DNA of 64,000 bases from Cohnella thermotolerans DSM 17683 (GCF_000429825.1 NZ_KE386957.1:8186-72185); one strand, 5' to 3'. Shown: positions 17,254-26,168, numbered from the stretch's first letter. The notes: generated by a model not told the origin, from the sequence alone. A program made the numbers and translations.

Positions 17254-18254
17254 ACTCTCATCTCCTCCGCTGCGTTCGATGGCTCGGTCTCCGGTGACGC
17301 ATTCTCTTTGACCCCGTGGCCGGTAATCGTCAGAAACACCTCGTCAAGCGTCGGCTTCTGCACACTGATCTCAGCCAGACGAATCCCCCCGGTCCGAAGG
17401 GCGATAAGCAGATCGGTGACCCGGTCGGCTTCCGCCATCGGTGCCGTAATCTTTCCGGCTTCAGCCGACACGTTGGAGCGGACCTTCAGCACCTGTTCGA
17501 CAATCTCGCGCGCGTTCCGGATATCTTCCGAATTCTGAACTCTCAATTGCAGCGACGAATTGCCGACCGATGCTTTCAGCTCATCCACCGTTCCTTCGGC
17601 GACGACCCGGCCGCGGTCGATAACCGCGATTCGGTCCGCCAGTTGATCCGCTTCATCGAGATACTGCGTCGTTAACAGGACGGTCGATCCCGTTTTCACC
17701 AATCGGCGGATCGTCTCCCACATCTGCGCACGCGTGCGCGGATCCAGTCCGGTCGTCGGCTCGTCCAGGAAGATGAGCGGCGGCTGTGCAATCAAGCTTG
17801 CGGCCAGATCCAGCCGGCGGCGCATGCCTCCGGAGAAATTTTTTAGCGGACGCTTCGCCGCTTCGGTCAAACCGAATTCCTCCAGCAGCTCCGCTGCCTT
17901 GCGCCGCGCCTCGGCACGCCCCAACCCAAGCAGTCTGGAGAAAATGATCAGGTTCTCGGTAGCGCTCAAGGATTCGTCGACCGACGCATATTGGCCTGTC
18001 ACCCCGATTAATTGACGCACGATCTGCGGCTCCTTCACCGCATCGTACCCGAAAATGCGCGCCGTCCCCGCATCCGGCCTCAGCAAAGTGGCCAACATTC
18101 GAATGGTTGTGGTCTTGCCCGCTCCATTCGGGCCGAGCACGCCGTAGATCGTACCGGCGCGGACGTTCAAATCGACGCCGTTCACTGCATGGTTGTCGCC
18201 AAACGTTTTTTTGAGTCCACGGGCCTCAACGGCCCATTCCTCCTTATCCGGCAT
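17250..18254 (-). CDS. DrrA-like ABC transporter ATPase
   Basis: A 334-residue ATP-binding subunit with Walker A GPNGAGKTTT, signature FSGGMRRRLDLAASL, Walker B LIFLDEPTTGLDPRTR and the DUF4162/DrrA-type C-terminal extension. The start at ATG 18254 follows GGAGGG, while the longer frame from 18341 lacks a ribosome site. It drives the permease encoded immediately downstream. The pair is a two-gene operon. Confidence 0.9.
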   Translation of the reverse strand: MPDKEEWAVEARGLKKTFGDNHAVNGVDLNVRAGTIYGVLGPNGAGKTTTIRMLATLLRPDAGTARIFGYDAVKEPQIVRQLIGVTGQYASVDESLSATENLIIFSRLLGLGRAEARRKAAELLEEFGLTEAAKRPLKNFSGGMRRRLDLAASLIAQPPLIFLDEPTTGLDPRTRAQMWETIRRLVKTGSTVLLTTQYLDEADQLADRIAVIDRGRVVAEGTVDELKASVGNSSLQLRVQNSEDIRNAREIVEQVLKVRSNVSAEAGKITAPMAEADRVTDLLIALRTGGIRLAEISVQKPTLDEVFLTITGHGVKENASPETEPSNAAEEMRV

Positions 18255-18539
18255 TGCAATCCCTCCTCGTAATCGCTCATTACATGGGAATGATAGCTCC
18301 CGATTATGAACTGAGTTTGAACGACGAAATCGTCCGACCATGCGAAGGAGGACGTTGTTCCGGCTGCTGCGTTGTCTCCGGGAGCTAGTGCGCTCACCGG
18401 CTCGTCGAGCAGGCCCGGCTCCGGAACGCCGATCATCGCCCTACGCGGTGCATTCGCACTTTAATTGCATTGTAAGGATTTCAGAGGAGTTGTTGAACCT
18501 GCCGGAGAACGGTTTGACGATCGGTCTCCGGGCGGAGTC

Positions 18540-19121
18540 CTATTTTAGCCAATGCGTAACTCCGATCATCACCAGCAATCCGAGAATAAAAGAAAAGGTG
18601 GATGCCCGCTCATTCCCGTCGCCATGACTCTCCGGAATCAATTTTTTATAAACGACAAACAGCATGGCTCCCGCGGCAAAAGCAAGACCGTAAGGAACGG
18701 TCGCCGCAAAGCCGCCTGTAAATGCATAACCGATCCAGCAGAACAACAATTCTACCAGAACGGTCATTGCGGCCGCCCAAAATGCCGCCCCCTTGCTCAT
18801 TCCATGAGTGATCAGAAACAAGGCCGTCAAAAATCCTTCGGGAATATTCTGCAAACCAATGCTCAATGCGACGATGGCACCCAAGCTCTGGCTTGTACTA
18901 CCGTAACTGACACCTACGGAAAGACCTTCGGGAAGATTATGAAGGGCCATCGCAATCAGGAAAAAAAAGGAACCGGTTTTTAACGCGGGTTCTGTGACCG
19001 AATGTCCGGGGTCCTCGTGCGGAACATACCGTTCCACCAACGTCAAGATGGCCGTCCCCATCAAAATCCCGAAGGACAGCACGAACAGATTGGACAGCTT
19101 TAAAGCGGAAGGAATAAGCCC
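18540..19121 (-). pseudogene. N-terminally truncated ZIP family metal transporter
   Basis: About 190 residues of a ZIP (ZupT/GufA-like) transporter are intact, including both metal-site helices (AMALHNLPEGLSVGV and GLQNIPEGF). Reading upstream of the first in-frame CTG, homology continues (YGLIPSALKLSNLFVLSFG) to a TAA at about 19125, with no ATG, GTG or ribosome site at a suitable place. The first two or so membrane helices are missing. It was probably inactivated by a deletion at the AT-rich segment 19120-19230. Confidence 0.65.
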
Positions 19122-19373
19122 GTAATTTTACCTAGGGAAACTTTTGGGGCAAAAAAAATTCAATAACCCTTTTAATTACGGATTATATATTACGATTGCA
19201 CGGGTATAAATCTTTTTTTAGATAGTCGACGCAAGGGTGAAGCACCGTAAAAAATATAGATATCGCAGCGCCTCGTGAACTCGACATAGATCGCTCGCGA
19301 GAACCTGAGCTTGTTCCTCGGGCTTTGTTTCGTAGTTCCATCCAATCTCATTTCCAGACAGAAATATTGCCGC

Positions 19374-19979
19374 TTACTTGAACCAGCCCTTTTCTCTGAA
19401 ACGTTTGATCGCTTCGATACGATTGCTCACGTTTAATTTGTCGAGAATGACCGATATGTAGTTTCGGACGGTCCCGTTGGTCAGGAACAGCTCGTCGGCG
19501 ATCTCCTTCGTATTCTTGCCGTCTGCGATCAGCCCGATCACTTCCGTCTCCCGTTCCGTAAGCGGATTCTCCTCGCTGTAAGCTTCATCCACCAGCTCGG
19601 CTGCGTATATCCGGCGGCCCGCCATAATGCTGCGAAGCGAATCGGCCAGTTCCTCGCTCGGGCTGTCCTTGAGCAAGTAGCCGTGCGCGCCGGCCTTGAT
19701 CGCGCGCTCGAAGTAACCGGCGCGGGCGAACGTCGTCAGAATGACCACTTTCACCTTGCTGCCCGCCTCTTTCAGTTCCTCGGCCGCGTCCAGTCCGTTC
19801 TTCAGGGGCATCTCGATATCCATGATGCATATATCCGGCTGATAGAGCTTAACCAGCTTAATCGCATCCGCGCCGTTGTCCGCTTTGCCGACCACTTCCA
19901 TATCCGCTTCCAGATCCAGCAGAGAGGCAAGCGCGCCGAGCAGCAGCCGCTGATCCTCCGCAACGACTATACGAATCAT
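19374..19979 (-). CDS. desR: DesR-type response regulator
   Basis: A 201-residue NarL/LuxR-type regulator with receiver domain (phospho-acceptor Asp54 in CIMDIEMP, as in B. subtilis DesR), the Lys switch in LLKDSPSEEL, and a C-terminal LuxR HTH (NTKEIADELFLTNGTVRNYIS). It overlaps desK by four bases. It controls membrane-lipid desaturation in response to cold through the des promoter, where a paired operator is visible at 22328-22362. Confidence 0.88.
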   Translation of the reverse strand: MIRIVVAEDQRLLLGALASLLDLEADMEVVGKADNGADAIKLVKLYQPDICIMDIEMPLKNGLDAAEELKEAGSKVKVVILTTFARAGYFERAIKAGAHGYLLKDSPSEELADSLRSIMAGRRIYAAELVDEAYSEENPLTERETEVIGLIADGKNTKEIADELFLTNGTVRNYISVILDKLNVSNRIEAIKRFREKGWFK

Positions 19980-21112
19980 AACGCCGCCTCACCTTCAGAC
20001 TGAATCGATACGTTCGGGACTTTCATTATAATTTCCGTCCCCTCCCTTGACACGATCCCCAGGCTGCCGTTGACAAACTCGAGACGTTCCCTCATCCCGC
20101 GCAGCCCGTTCCCTCTAAAATAAGGAGCCGGGCCGGCGAGTCCGATCCCGTTGTCCCGCACCCGGATCTGCAGCTCGGCCGGCGTCTGCTCGATCTCAAT
20201 GGAACAAGCGGTAGCCGAGCTGTGCTTGACGATATTCGTCACCGCTTCCTTCAGGCACATGCTTACGACATTTTCGCTAAGCAGGGAGGTATACGCGAGC
20301 CTGGGCTCTCCCTTCAAGGTGAACTCGATGTTCGCCGCCTTCAATATTTGCCGCAAGCGGTAGATCTCGTCCTCCACATGCGTCCCTCGCATCTGCGTCA
20401 CCAGCTCGCGCAGCTCTTTTAGCGCGATTCTGGCCGTCTGCCGCACATCGTCGATCTCGGACTCGGCCCGCCGCGGGTTTTGCGTGATCAGCTTGCCGGC
20501 CAGATCGCTCTTGAGGCCGATCAAAGCCAGCTTCTGACCGAGCGTATCGTGCAGATCGCGGGCGATGCGCTGCCGCTCCTCCAGCTTGACGAGCTCGGAT
20601 ATCCGCTTGTTCGCATCGTTCAGCTCGCCCTGCAACAGCTCCCTTTTATTGCGGGTGTAAGTTGTAACCGGAAGCAGCGTCACCGCGATCAGGCAGACGA
20701 ATACGAACGGCGCCTGGGTAATCAGCACCGAGCTGGCGTGCATATAGCCGACATAGACCATCAATATCGTCGCGGTCAGATGGATCGTATACAGCGTGAT
20801 AAATCCGGCGAATTTCCGAATGTTCCCGATAAAGAAAGCCAGAAAAAGCGAAAAATAGACGTAACCGAACATCAGCGTCATGGCAATCGAGAATAAAATC
20901 TGCACCCCGGTCCAAAAATAAACGAGCAAGCCTTTCGAACTGAACGAGAGCAGGTAACAAACGAAAAAACCGAGAATCATGCCGATGCCGATGACCACCT
21001 GGTACATCGTCGATGAGCGGAAGACAAAATAAAACGGGAGGATATAGAAGACGACCCACACATACGGACTTAGCCCCGTACTTCTCTGAAAAATCTGATA
21101 CCACTTCTGCAT
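19976..21112 (-). CDS. desK: DesK-type thermosensor histidine kinase
   Basis: A 378-residue membrane kinase with four to five N-terminal hydrophobic segments (about 17-150), a coiled linker, HisKA_3 with ARDLHDTLGQ (His188, the same number as B. subtilis DesK) and HATPase_c (KEAVTNIVKHS, RDNGIG). In Bacillus it senses membrane thickness and fluidity and phosphorylates or dephosphorylates DesR. It lies 93 bp downstream of des and overlaps desR, giving the canonical des-desK-desR order. Confidence 0.88.
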   Translation of the reverse strand: MQKWYQIFQRSTGLSPYVWVVFYILPFYFVFRSSTMYQVVIGIGMILGFFVCYLLSFSSKGLLVYFWTGVQILFSIAMTLMFGYVYFSLFLAFFIGNIRKFAGFITLYTIHLTATILMVYVGYMHASSVLITQAPFVFVCLIAVTLLPVTTYTRNKRELLQGELNDANKRISELVKLEERQRIARDLHDTLGQKLALIGLKSDLAGKLITQNPRRAESEIDDVRQTARIALKELRELVTQMRGTHVEDEIYRLRQILKAANIEFTLKGEPRLAYTSLLSENVVSMCLKEAVTNIVKHSSATACSIEIEQTPAELQIRVRDNGIGLAGPAPYFRGNGLRGMRERLEFVNGSLGIVSREGTEIIMKVPNVSIQSEGEAAL

Positions 21113-21205
21113 ACGGCCCCTCCGTCTTTTATTCCGAGTCCGCTCTCCTTATATTGTAACCTATTCCGGCCCACCGCATCGCAGTTATTTCTTCGCGAAT
21201 CGCAC

Positions 21206-22246
21206 CTACTTGCCCAGCTTGCCCCGTGCGCATGCGGCGCGCCGCTCCGCGGCCGTGAGCCGGATTTTCCGGTAGCCGACGAATGTCTTGCTCTCCTCAT
21301 CCCATAGGCGGAAACGAAGCGACTGCAAGCTGGTGCCGATCGTGATCGTAGCCGCCTTTTGCAGCGGGGGAGTGGCCAAGTGCGCTTTTTCGAGATTGTA
21401 GTTGGGCACCTTCGGATTCAGATGATGCACATGATGGAAGCCGATGTTGCCGGTGATCCACTGCAGAAGCCGCGGAAGCTTGTAATACGAGCTGCCCTCT
21501 ACGGCGGCCCGGACGTAGCTCCACTCGGCCTCGTTCTCGAAGTACGAATCCTCGAACTGATGCTGGACGTAAAAGAGCCAGATGCCTAGCAGGCCGGATA
21601 CGAAGAAGATCGGTCCCTGAATGAGGAGGAAATCCTGCCAGCCGATCGCCCAGATCATCAGCACGTACAGGGCGGCAATCAGCAGATTGGTCAGGTAGGT
21701 GTTCATTCGCTCCTTGCGCCGTGCGCCCTTGGCATTAAAGCGATACTGGATCAGGAAGACGAAGATCGGACCGAGTCCGAACATAATGAGCGGATTGCGA
21801 TAGAAGCGGTAAGCCAGCCTGCGCCACCTGGGGGCGGCGGCATACTCGTCCACGGTAAGAATCCACATGTCGCCTACGCCTCTTTTGTCGAGGTTGCCGC
21901 TGGTGGCATGATGCTTGGCATGACTGTTTTTCCACTGCCTGTACGGCACATGGGTCAGGATGCCCAGAATCGTACCTATCATATCATTGGCCCGCTTGCT
22001 CTTGAAGAACGATCCGTGGCAGCAGTCATGGAACAGAATGAAAGTACGGATCAGGAATCCCGATGCCGCGATCAGAAGCGGTAGCGTCAGCCAATACGAC
22101 ACGGACAAGCCGGCGTAGCCGGCTAACCATAGCAGGATCAGGGGCACAAGCGTATTGGCCATCTGCACGAGGCTCGACTTCGAATCGTTTTTTTCAAAAG
22201 GAAGCGTGCTTTGCTTCAGTTGGGCGATTTCTTTTGTTGCTTTCAA
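21206..22246 (-). CDS. des: Acyl-lipid fatty acid desaturase
   Basis: A 346-residue integral membrane desaturase with the three His boxes HDCCHG, HAKHH and HHVHH that bind the di-iron centre, and four or more membrane helices. It inserts cis double bonds into phospholipid acyl chains to restore fluidity in the cold. The start is TTG at 22246 with AAGGGGG eight bases ahead, and no in-frame ATG fits. It is the first gene of des-desK-desR, with activator-type operators upstream. Confidence 0.9.
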   Translation of the reverse strand: MKATKEIAQLKQSTLPFEKNDSKSSLVQMANTLVPLILLWLAGYAGLSVSYWLTLPLLIAASGFLIRTFILFHDCCHGSFFKSKRANDMIGTILGILTHVPYRQWKNSHAKHHATSGNLDKRGVGDMWILTVDEYAAAPRWRRLAYRFYRNPLIMFGLGPIFVFLIQYRFNAKGARRKERMNTYLTNLLIAALYVLMIWAIGWQDFLLIQGPIFFVSGLLGIWLFYVQHQFEDSYFENEAEWSYVRAAVEGSSYYKLPRLLQWITGNIGFHHVHHLNPKVPNYNLEKAHLATPPLQKAATITIGTSLQSLRFRLWDEESKTFVGYRKIRLTAAERRAACARGKLGK

Positions 22247-22297
22247 TGCCGTGTCCCCCTTGACGTTTGCGGATGTTCTCCCCGCAACGTTATCTTC

Positions 22298-22362
22298 ATT
22301 GTAAAGAACGCCGAAAAAGTATCGTAGTCACAAACGTCAATTCGAGGGGATGACAAATGTCA
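22298..22362 (-). promoter_or_regulatory. des promoter with two DesR-like operators
   Basis: On the minus strand a -10 TACAAT (22303-22298) has no good -35. Two related dyads, TGACATTTGTCA (22362-22351) and TGACGTTTGTGA (22339-22328), are centred near -66 and -43, 23 bp apart. This matches activation by cooperative DesR dimers at two adjacent non-identical sites, as known for Bacillus. Confidence 0.6.
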
Positions 22363-22473
22363 TATCGATCAGGGTGGAACTGTTCTAGCGAGCATTCTTC
22401 ACCGGAATTGTAAATCTCAGTAACGACAAATCGCAATAAGCTTTCTAAGCCCCAGTCAAACTGGGTTTAATGT

Positions 22474-22512
22474 ACAAAAAAACGGCATCGCTGCCAGCGA
22501 TGCGCTCTCCCA
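22474..22512 (-). terminator. Terminator built from a tRNA-Ala fragment
   Basis: Minus-strand GCATCGCTG/GCAGCGATGC hairpin (22503-22485) followed by CGT7. It ends the gene at 22592. The hairpin plus the next nine bases are identical to the anticodon arm and D-loop side of tRNA-Ala(GGC) at 35776-35802. Confidence 0.7.
22486..22512 (-). repeat. 27-bp tRNA-Ala fragment (left direct repeat)
   Basis: Perfect 27-bp match, same orientation, to 35776-35802 inside the intact tRNA-Ala(GGC) gene. Possible att scar or microhomology-mediated deletion relic. Confidence 0.8.
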
Positions 22513-22591
22513 CCATTGTCCTGTGAAAAAGAAAAGCTGATTATCCAGTTACCTCAGGTCTTGCTGAAAATAAAGTTTTAGGGGCCGTCCC

Positions 22592-23020
22592 TCACTTTCT
22601 TCGGTACTTTTTCACCTTTCTCTTTGGTTTTGGCTTCTTAAATAGAAACCGAATCGTTGAATCGATTAAACGTTCGAAGGGTATCTTTTCTATGATGAGA
22701 CCTAAGGCTTGATCTAACGATGGAGGCGACGACGTCTCTTTGTGCGTACGATCCCGCCCCGCTTTTTCCAGGTTCCGTATGCTCTCGAGTTCTTGCTGGA
22801 CGAACTGTCTCCACTCCGGGTCAGCTTCCGCAGCTGCCTCCGATATCTCCACCGATTTATTTTCTCCGATAGTAGTATTGTCTTCCCTAGCTGAAGGAAG
22901 ATAAGTATGATCTTTGCTTACTTCCTTCAATTCCTCCTCCTTGTTCAGATTGGAGTTCGGAAGCTCCGTGGAATCGGTTTGCCTGTGATCAGACTCAAGT
23001 TTACTTTGACTATAATCCAT
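22592..23020 (-). CDS. Hypothetical charged protein
   Basis: A 142-residue protein I do not recognise. Residues 1-70 are polar and probably disordered. About 70-100 is predicted helical (WRQFVQQELESIRNLEKAG). Residues 105-128 (DQALGLIIEKIPFERLIDSTIRFLF) form an amphipathic or weakly hydrophobic stretch, and the tail is strongly basic (KKPKPKRKVKKYRRK). This layout suits peripheral binding to membrane or nucleic acid. GGGAGGAG precedes the ATG. Divergent from the TPR-like gene at 23332 and ended by the tRNA-derived terminator. Confidence 0.6.
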   Translation of the reverse strand: MDYSQSKLESDHRQTDSTELPNSNLNKEEELKEVSKDHTYLPSAREDNTTIGENKSVEISEAAAEADPEWRQFVQQELESIRNLEKAGRDRTHKETSSPPSLDQALGLIIEKIPFERLIDSTIRFLFKKPKPKRKVKKYRRK

Positions 23021-23331
23021 AGTTACTCCTCCCAGTATAAGTCAACAACAACGCTCCGGTCCTGGACAACCCCACGAGCAGTACGACCTCTCTATCAGCT
23101 CTTTCCTTCATATGTTTATGTGCCGCTCTGCATCTCGTAATGGACTGAAGCGGAATTTATCCGAACAATGTGCGAGTACCCATATAATCGCAGATATCTA
23201 TACATATACTGAACTCAAAATGGTTGATTATAACAGATTGGAACTTGCACTTTCAGACGGAAGTTGATTTATCGTGTATCATGGCCGAAAGCATCGATGC
23301 AGGTAAGCATAATAAGACAGAGGGAGCGAGA
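23021..23331. other. Divergent intergenic region
   Basis: This 311-bp AT-rich stretch must hold the promoters of the genes at 23020 (minus) and 23332 (plus). A CATATAAT block near 23180 could be a -10 element. I see no other structure. Confidence 0.3.
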
Positions 23332-23838
23332 ATGAAATTGAATACCAAGAACATGGGATTTGCAGACAAAATGCTATTTATTCTTGGATTAACATTAAGC
23401 GGTGTAATTGCTTTTGTTCTTGTGGTGGGCGTAATTGTTGCGGTGATTAAATTATATATGGACGACAAAATGCGTACTGTACAAGTTCATTCCGCCCCCA
23501 TGCTGGATGATGAGCAGGAGCCGGAGCTCATCGCTGCTCCGTTTGAGCAAAGACTGGCTGAGGCGGTTCGACATCATGAAGAAGCCGTAGCCGGAAATAG
23601 AGACGCCGTACGGGAAGCGAATCGTGTCATCGGACGATTGCGTCTGGATCATCCGGGCCACCCGATAGTGGACGCGTATCACGGAAGCGTGATGGTGCTG
23701 CTGGCAAGGACTATGCATGACCCGATGGAACGGCGAAAGTGGACGAGGCGCGGACTTAAGCTTCTCCATGAAGCTGCCGCTTCTTCTCCCCAAGATCGTA
23801 CGATCCGCATGCTTCGCGACACCATTGCATCCCGATAG
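23332..23838 (+). CDS. Membrane-anchored TPR-like protein (paralogue A)
   Basis: A 168-residue protein. One membrane segment near the N terminus (about 12-38, LFILGLTLSGVIAFVLVVGVIVAVI) precedes an acidic linker and a helical domain. The domain (EANRVIGRLRLDHPGHPIVDAYHGSVM..., RRGLKLLHEAAASSP) is plainly homologous to the gene at 29850 (EANQLLERLRLDYPDHPLAEAYHGSIM), and less so to that at 29302. The helix-turn-helix repeats look TPR-like. Start chosen at ATG 23332 with AGGGAG. The next gene, 35 bp on, is a small helical protein also paired with the paralogues downstream. Confidence 0.65.
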   Translation: MKLNTKNMGFADKMLFILGLTLSGVIAFVLVVGVIVAVIKLYMDDKMRTVQVHSAPMLDDEQEPELIAAPFEQRLAEAVRHHEEAVAGNRDAVREANRVIGRLRLDHPGHPIVDAYHGSVMVLLARTMHDPMERRKWTRRGLKLLHEAAASSPQDRTIRMLRDTIASR

Positions 23839-23873
23839 ACTGAACGCTTGGCTTTCATAAGGGGGTGAAGCAA

Positions 23874-24152
23874 ATGCCAGAGGGTAGTCAGGATCTCTCG
23901 AGGATTTTTCGCGAAATCAAGCGAGAATTCTTCCGTTTCGCCGACAGCTATGCAAAGGCTGTTAGTGGCGGTGCGAATGTGACCGGCAAGAAAATCATGG
24001 AGGCTGTAAAAAAATCGGATCAACCCTCCGATATTTCTATAGCGAAATTGATATCGACCGTTAAAAGCGGTGTACAATATGCCGGTGAACAAATGATAAA
24101 GTCTGGAGCGGATTTAGTCGAACAAATGAAAGAAAAAGCAAAAAAACAATAA
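23874..24152 (+). CDS. Small helical protein, family copy 1
   Basis: A 92-residue protein of unknown family. It is helical with a basic C terminus and the core FADSYAKAVSGGANVTGK, then QPSDISI and VKSGVQYAGEQM. The second copy at 31062 shares K(R/K)E, FAD, G-A-x-x-V-x-K, QPSD, KSG and AG-(E/Q). Glycines at the same places suggest a short helical bundle. GGGGG precedes ATG 23874. It forms a pair with the TPR-like gene upstream and ends in a terminator. No catalytic motif is visible. Confidence 0.65.
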   Translation: MPEGSQDLSRIFREIKREFFRFADSYAKAVSGGANVTGKKIMEAVKKSDQPSDISIAKLISTVKSGVQYAGEQMIKSGADLVEQMKEKAKKQ

Positions 24153-24209
24153 CGTGCCCGTAAGAAAAGCTCCTTTCGGACGTATTCAACGAAGGGGTAT
24201 GGTAAATAT

Positions 24210-24250
24210 GGCTGACTCTTAGGGACAGCACCTTTTGAGTCAGCCTTTTC
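24210..24250 (+). terminator. Terminator after the small helical gene
   Basis: GGCTGACTC (24210-24218) pairs with GAGTCAGCC (24237-24245), followed by TTTTCC on the plus strand. It lies between convergent transcripts. Confidence 0.7.
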
Positions 24251-24285
24251 CACTACTCTTCTTACGGTTCGTTACTCTGTACTTC

Positions 24286-24456
24286 TTAATTCCCTTTCCG
24301 CGCTTGTTTCTCGAGGTGCTTCTGTTCTTTTGCTTTTGCTTTATCCGCTTTGTGAGTTTGTTTCTCGAGGTGCTTCTGTTCTTTGGCTTTTGTTTTTTCC
24401 GCTTTCTTTAATTGCTTTCTTGCTTGCTTCTGCTCTTTCGTTTCTTTGTCACTCAT
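24286..24456 (-). CDS. 56-residue Lys/Glu-rich repeat protein
   Basis: A short gene easily missed. ATG 24456 follows GGAGGG and overlaps the stop of the DUF98 gene by 8 bp, so it is translationally coupled. The product is almost only K, E, Q, A, T and H and contains KAKEQKHLEKQ twice at an 18-residue interval, predicting a single charged helix or coiled coil. No family is recognised. Last gene of the minus-strand aromatic operon. Confidence 0.7.
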   Translation of the reverse strand: MSDKETKEQKQARKQLKKAEKTKAKEQKHLEKQTHKADKAKAKEQKHLEKQARKGN

Positions 24457-25057
24457 GATTCATCCCTCCGATAGATTGGTTCAAACGTTGTCTGATGATA
24501 TTCGGATTAAAATATTCAAGCATCTGAATTCCCGGCGCAGGTCCGAAATAAATCGAGTATTTTTTATATGGCACTTTATCGCGCAGCTCCGGAAAACGAA
24601 GCCGGATCGGCTTTTGAAACAGATCCACCGCTTCTTCCTCATTTTTCGCCCCGGAGTCAAGCACTTTTCTGAACGTTTGCAAACCCAATGTGTTGATTGA
24701 TTTTCCTATCCCCTCCTTTCGGTGTGCTATCTTCTCAAACAAAGAAGGCGGCACATGCTTCGAGTAAACCAGCGCAAGATTGTGAGATACCAGAAAGCGG
24801 CTCTTTTCGATCATCAAGAGAGATTCTCTTATATAATACGGAGCACCGGAGAACTCGCTAAAAAGATCGGCATGTTCTTCATCTATTTGTTCTTGCCGAA
24901 TGACATGAACTACCATTTTTTCGTTCAACAGAGTTTCCAGCATCTCTGTTGTCCGTCCGTCCGTCACCAGTAACATTTTAAATATCAACCCATGCAATAA
25001 ATCAAACGCCCTTCCCGCATCATGCGAATCCATGTCGAAAGAGTTTATATCTGTCAT
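24449..25057 (-). CDS. Chorismate lyase-like (DUF98) protein
   Basis: A 202-residue cytoplasmic protein that reads as a UbiC/DUF98 family enzyme, which cleaves chorismate to 4-hydroxybenzoate and pyruvate (as mycobacterial Rv2949c). Seen: TDGRTTEMLETLLNEKMVVHVIRQ at the N terminus, YIRESLLMIEKSRFLVSHNLALV (Arg of the substrate pocket) and PPSLFEKIAHRKEGIGKSI (Gly-x-x-Ile turn), with a late Glu in QMLEYFNP. Start at ATG 25057 with GGAGGTG, while the longer frame is a shadow of the gene upstream. Operon position right after a DAHP synthase supports a chorismate-consuming role. The lyase assignment is from motif reading only. Confidence 0.6.
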   Translation of the reverse strand: MTDINSFDMDSHDAGRAFDLLHGLIFKMLLVTDGRTTEMLETLLNEKMVVHVIRQEQIDEEHADLFSEFSGAPYYIRESLLMIEKSRFLVSHNLALVYSKHVPPSLFEKIAHRKEGIGKSINTLGLQTFRKVLDSGAKNEEEAVDLFQKPIRLRFPELRDKVPYKKYSIYFGPAPGIQMLEYFNPNIIRQRLNQSIGGMNHE

Positions 25058-25103
25058 ACACTCACCTCCGTTAGCGAATGTCTGCCCGTGATGCTTCGTC
25101 ACT

Positions 25104-26168
25104 TTAGAAAAAACCCGAATCGCGGAGTCCCTTCCAGAACGTATGAAATTCGTCAATATTGATCTGCTGCTTCGCATCGGAACGTGCAGACTGCGGATTC
25201 GGATGCACCTCGACCATAACCCCATCGGCGCCCGCAGCAAGTACTGCCTTCGCGCAGGACAGCAGAATATCCTTTCGGCCGGTGGAATGGCTGACATCCA
25301 CGAGCACCGGAAGATGAGTCTCCTGTTTCAATAGCGGAACTGCCGAAATATCGAGCGTGTTTCTCGTCCATTTTTCGAAAGTGCGTATTCCGCGCTCGAT
25401 CAACATGACCCGGTCATTCCCGTTATACAGGATATATTCTGCCGCAAGAATGAACTCCTCCAATGTGGCGGAAAGGCCTCGCTTCAGAAGAATAGGCAGG
25501 CCGGTTTGGCCGACGGCTTTCAGCAGATCGAAGTTCTGCATGTTGCGGGCGCCGATCTGAAAGATATCGACATAACGGGCTGCCGTATCGATTTGTGAAG
25601 GGCTCATGATTTCGCTGATGGTCACCATGCCGACTTCGTCGGCCACTTCCTTCATGATTTTCAAACCTTCCACACCGAGCCCTTGAAAGTCGTATGGAGA
25701 GGTTCTCGGCTTGAACGCGCCCCCGCGCAAGACGGTAACACCGGCATTCTTCAACGCGGCCGCAACCGTCAGGAGCTGGTCTCTCGATTCGATTGAGCAG
25801 GGACCCGCGATCATGACGTGCGAGGCGCCTCCAAATTCGGCATGCTTGACCCGAATAATCGTATCCTCGCTCTTGTGGTGGCGGCTCACTAGGAGCTTTC
25901 GTTCATTTTTGGTATTTTTCTTCATTTTTGAACGAAAAATCTCCGTAAATAAGTACATGACCGTGTCGTTATCAATGGGTCCCGGATTATGACTGGTAAG
26001 CTCATTCACCATTTGCTGGACACCAATCGGATCCGCTTCCGATATCCCTTGTTTTTCCTTTATCCGAACAATTTCATCGGCCGTACGCGCCTGTTCATTC
26101 AGCAGATGAAGCAATTGTCGGTTTATCCCGTTCAATTGGAATTGTAATTGTTGCAATTGTTCACTCAT
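25104..26168 (-). CDS. aroA: Chorismate mutase-DAHP synthase (type I beta)
   Basis: A 354-residue bifunctional enzyme of the Bacillus AroA type. Residues 1-85 are an AroQ chorismate mutase domain (INRQLLHLLNEQARTADEIVRIK). From about 105 the DAHP synthase barrel carries IAGPCSIES, GGAFKPRTSPYDFQG, IGARNMQN and LPVLVDVSHSTGRKD with metal and PEP ligands. It commits PEP and erythrose 4-phosphate to the shikimate pathway, and the mutase domain usually confers feedback control. Its position inside an aromatic operon suggests a cluster-dedicated copy. Confidence 0.9.
   Translation of the reverse strand: MSEQLQQLQFQLNGINRQLLHLLNEQARTADEIVRIKEKQGISEADPIGVQQMVNELTSHNPGPIDNDTVMYLFTEIFRSKMKKNTKNERKLLVSRHHKSEDTIIRVKHAEFGGASHVMIAGPCSIESRDQLLTVAAALKNAGVTVLRGGAFKPRTSPYDFQGLGVEGLKIMKEVADEVGMVTISEIMSPSQIDTAARYVDIFQIGARNMQNFDLLKAVGQTGLPILLKRGLSATLEEFILAAEYILYNGNDRVMLIERGIRTFEKWTRNTLDISAVPLLKQETHLPVLVDVSHSTGRKDILLSCAKAVLAAGADGVMVEVHPNPQSARSDAKQQINIDEFHTFWKGLRDSGFF

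Noticed and set aside
18260-18540. Possible regulator remnant upstream of the DrrA-like gene
   Set aside because: Short frames on both strands (for example LNLPENGLTIGLRAESYF) look protein-like but match no family I can name.
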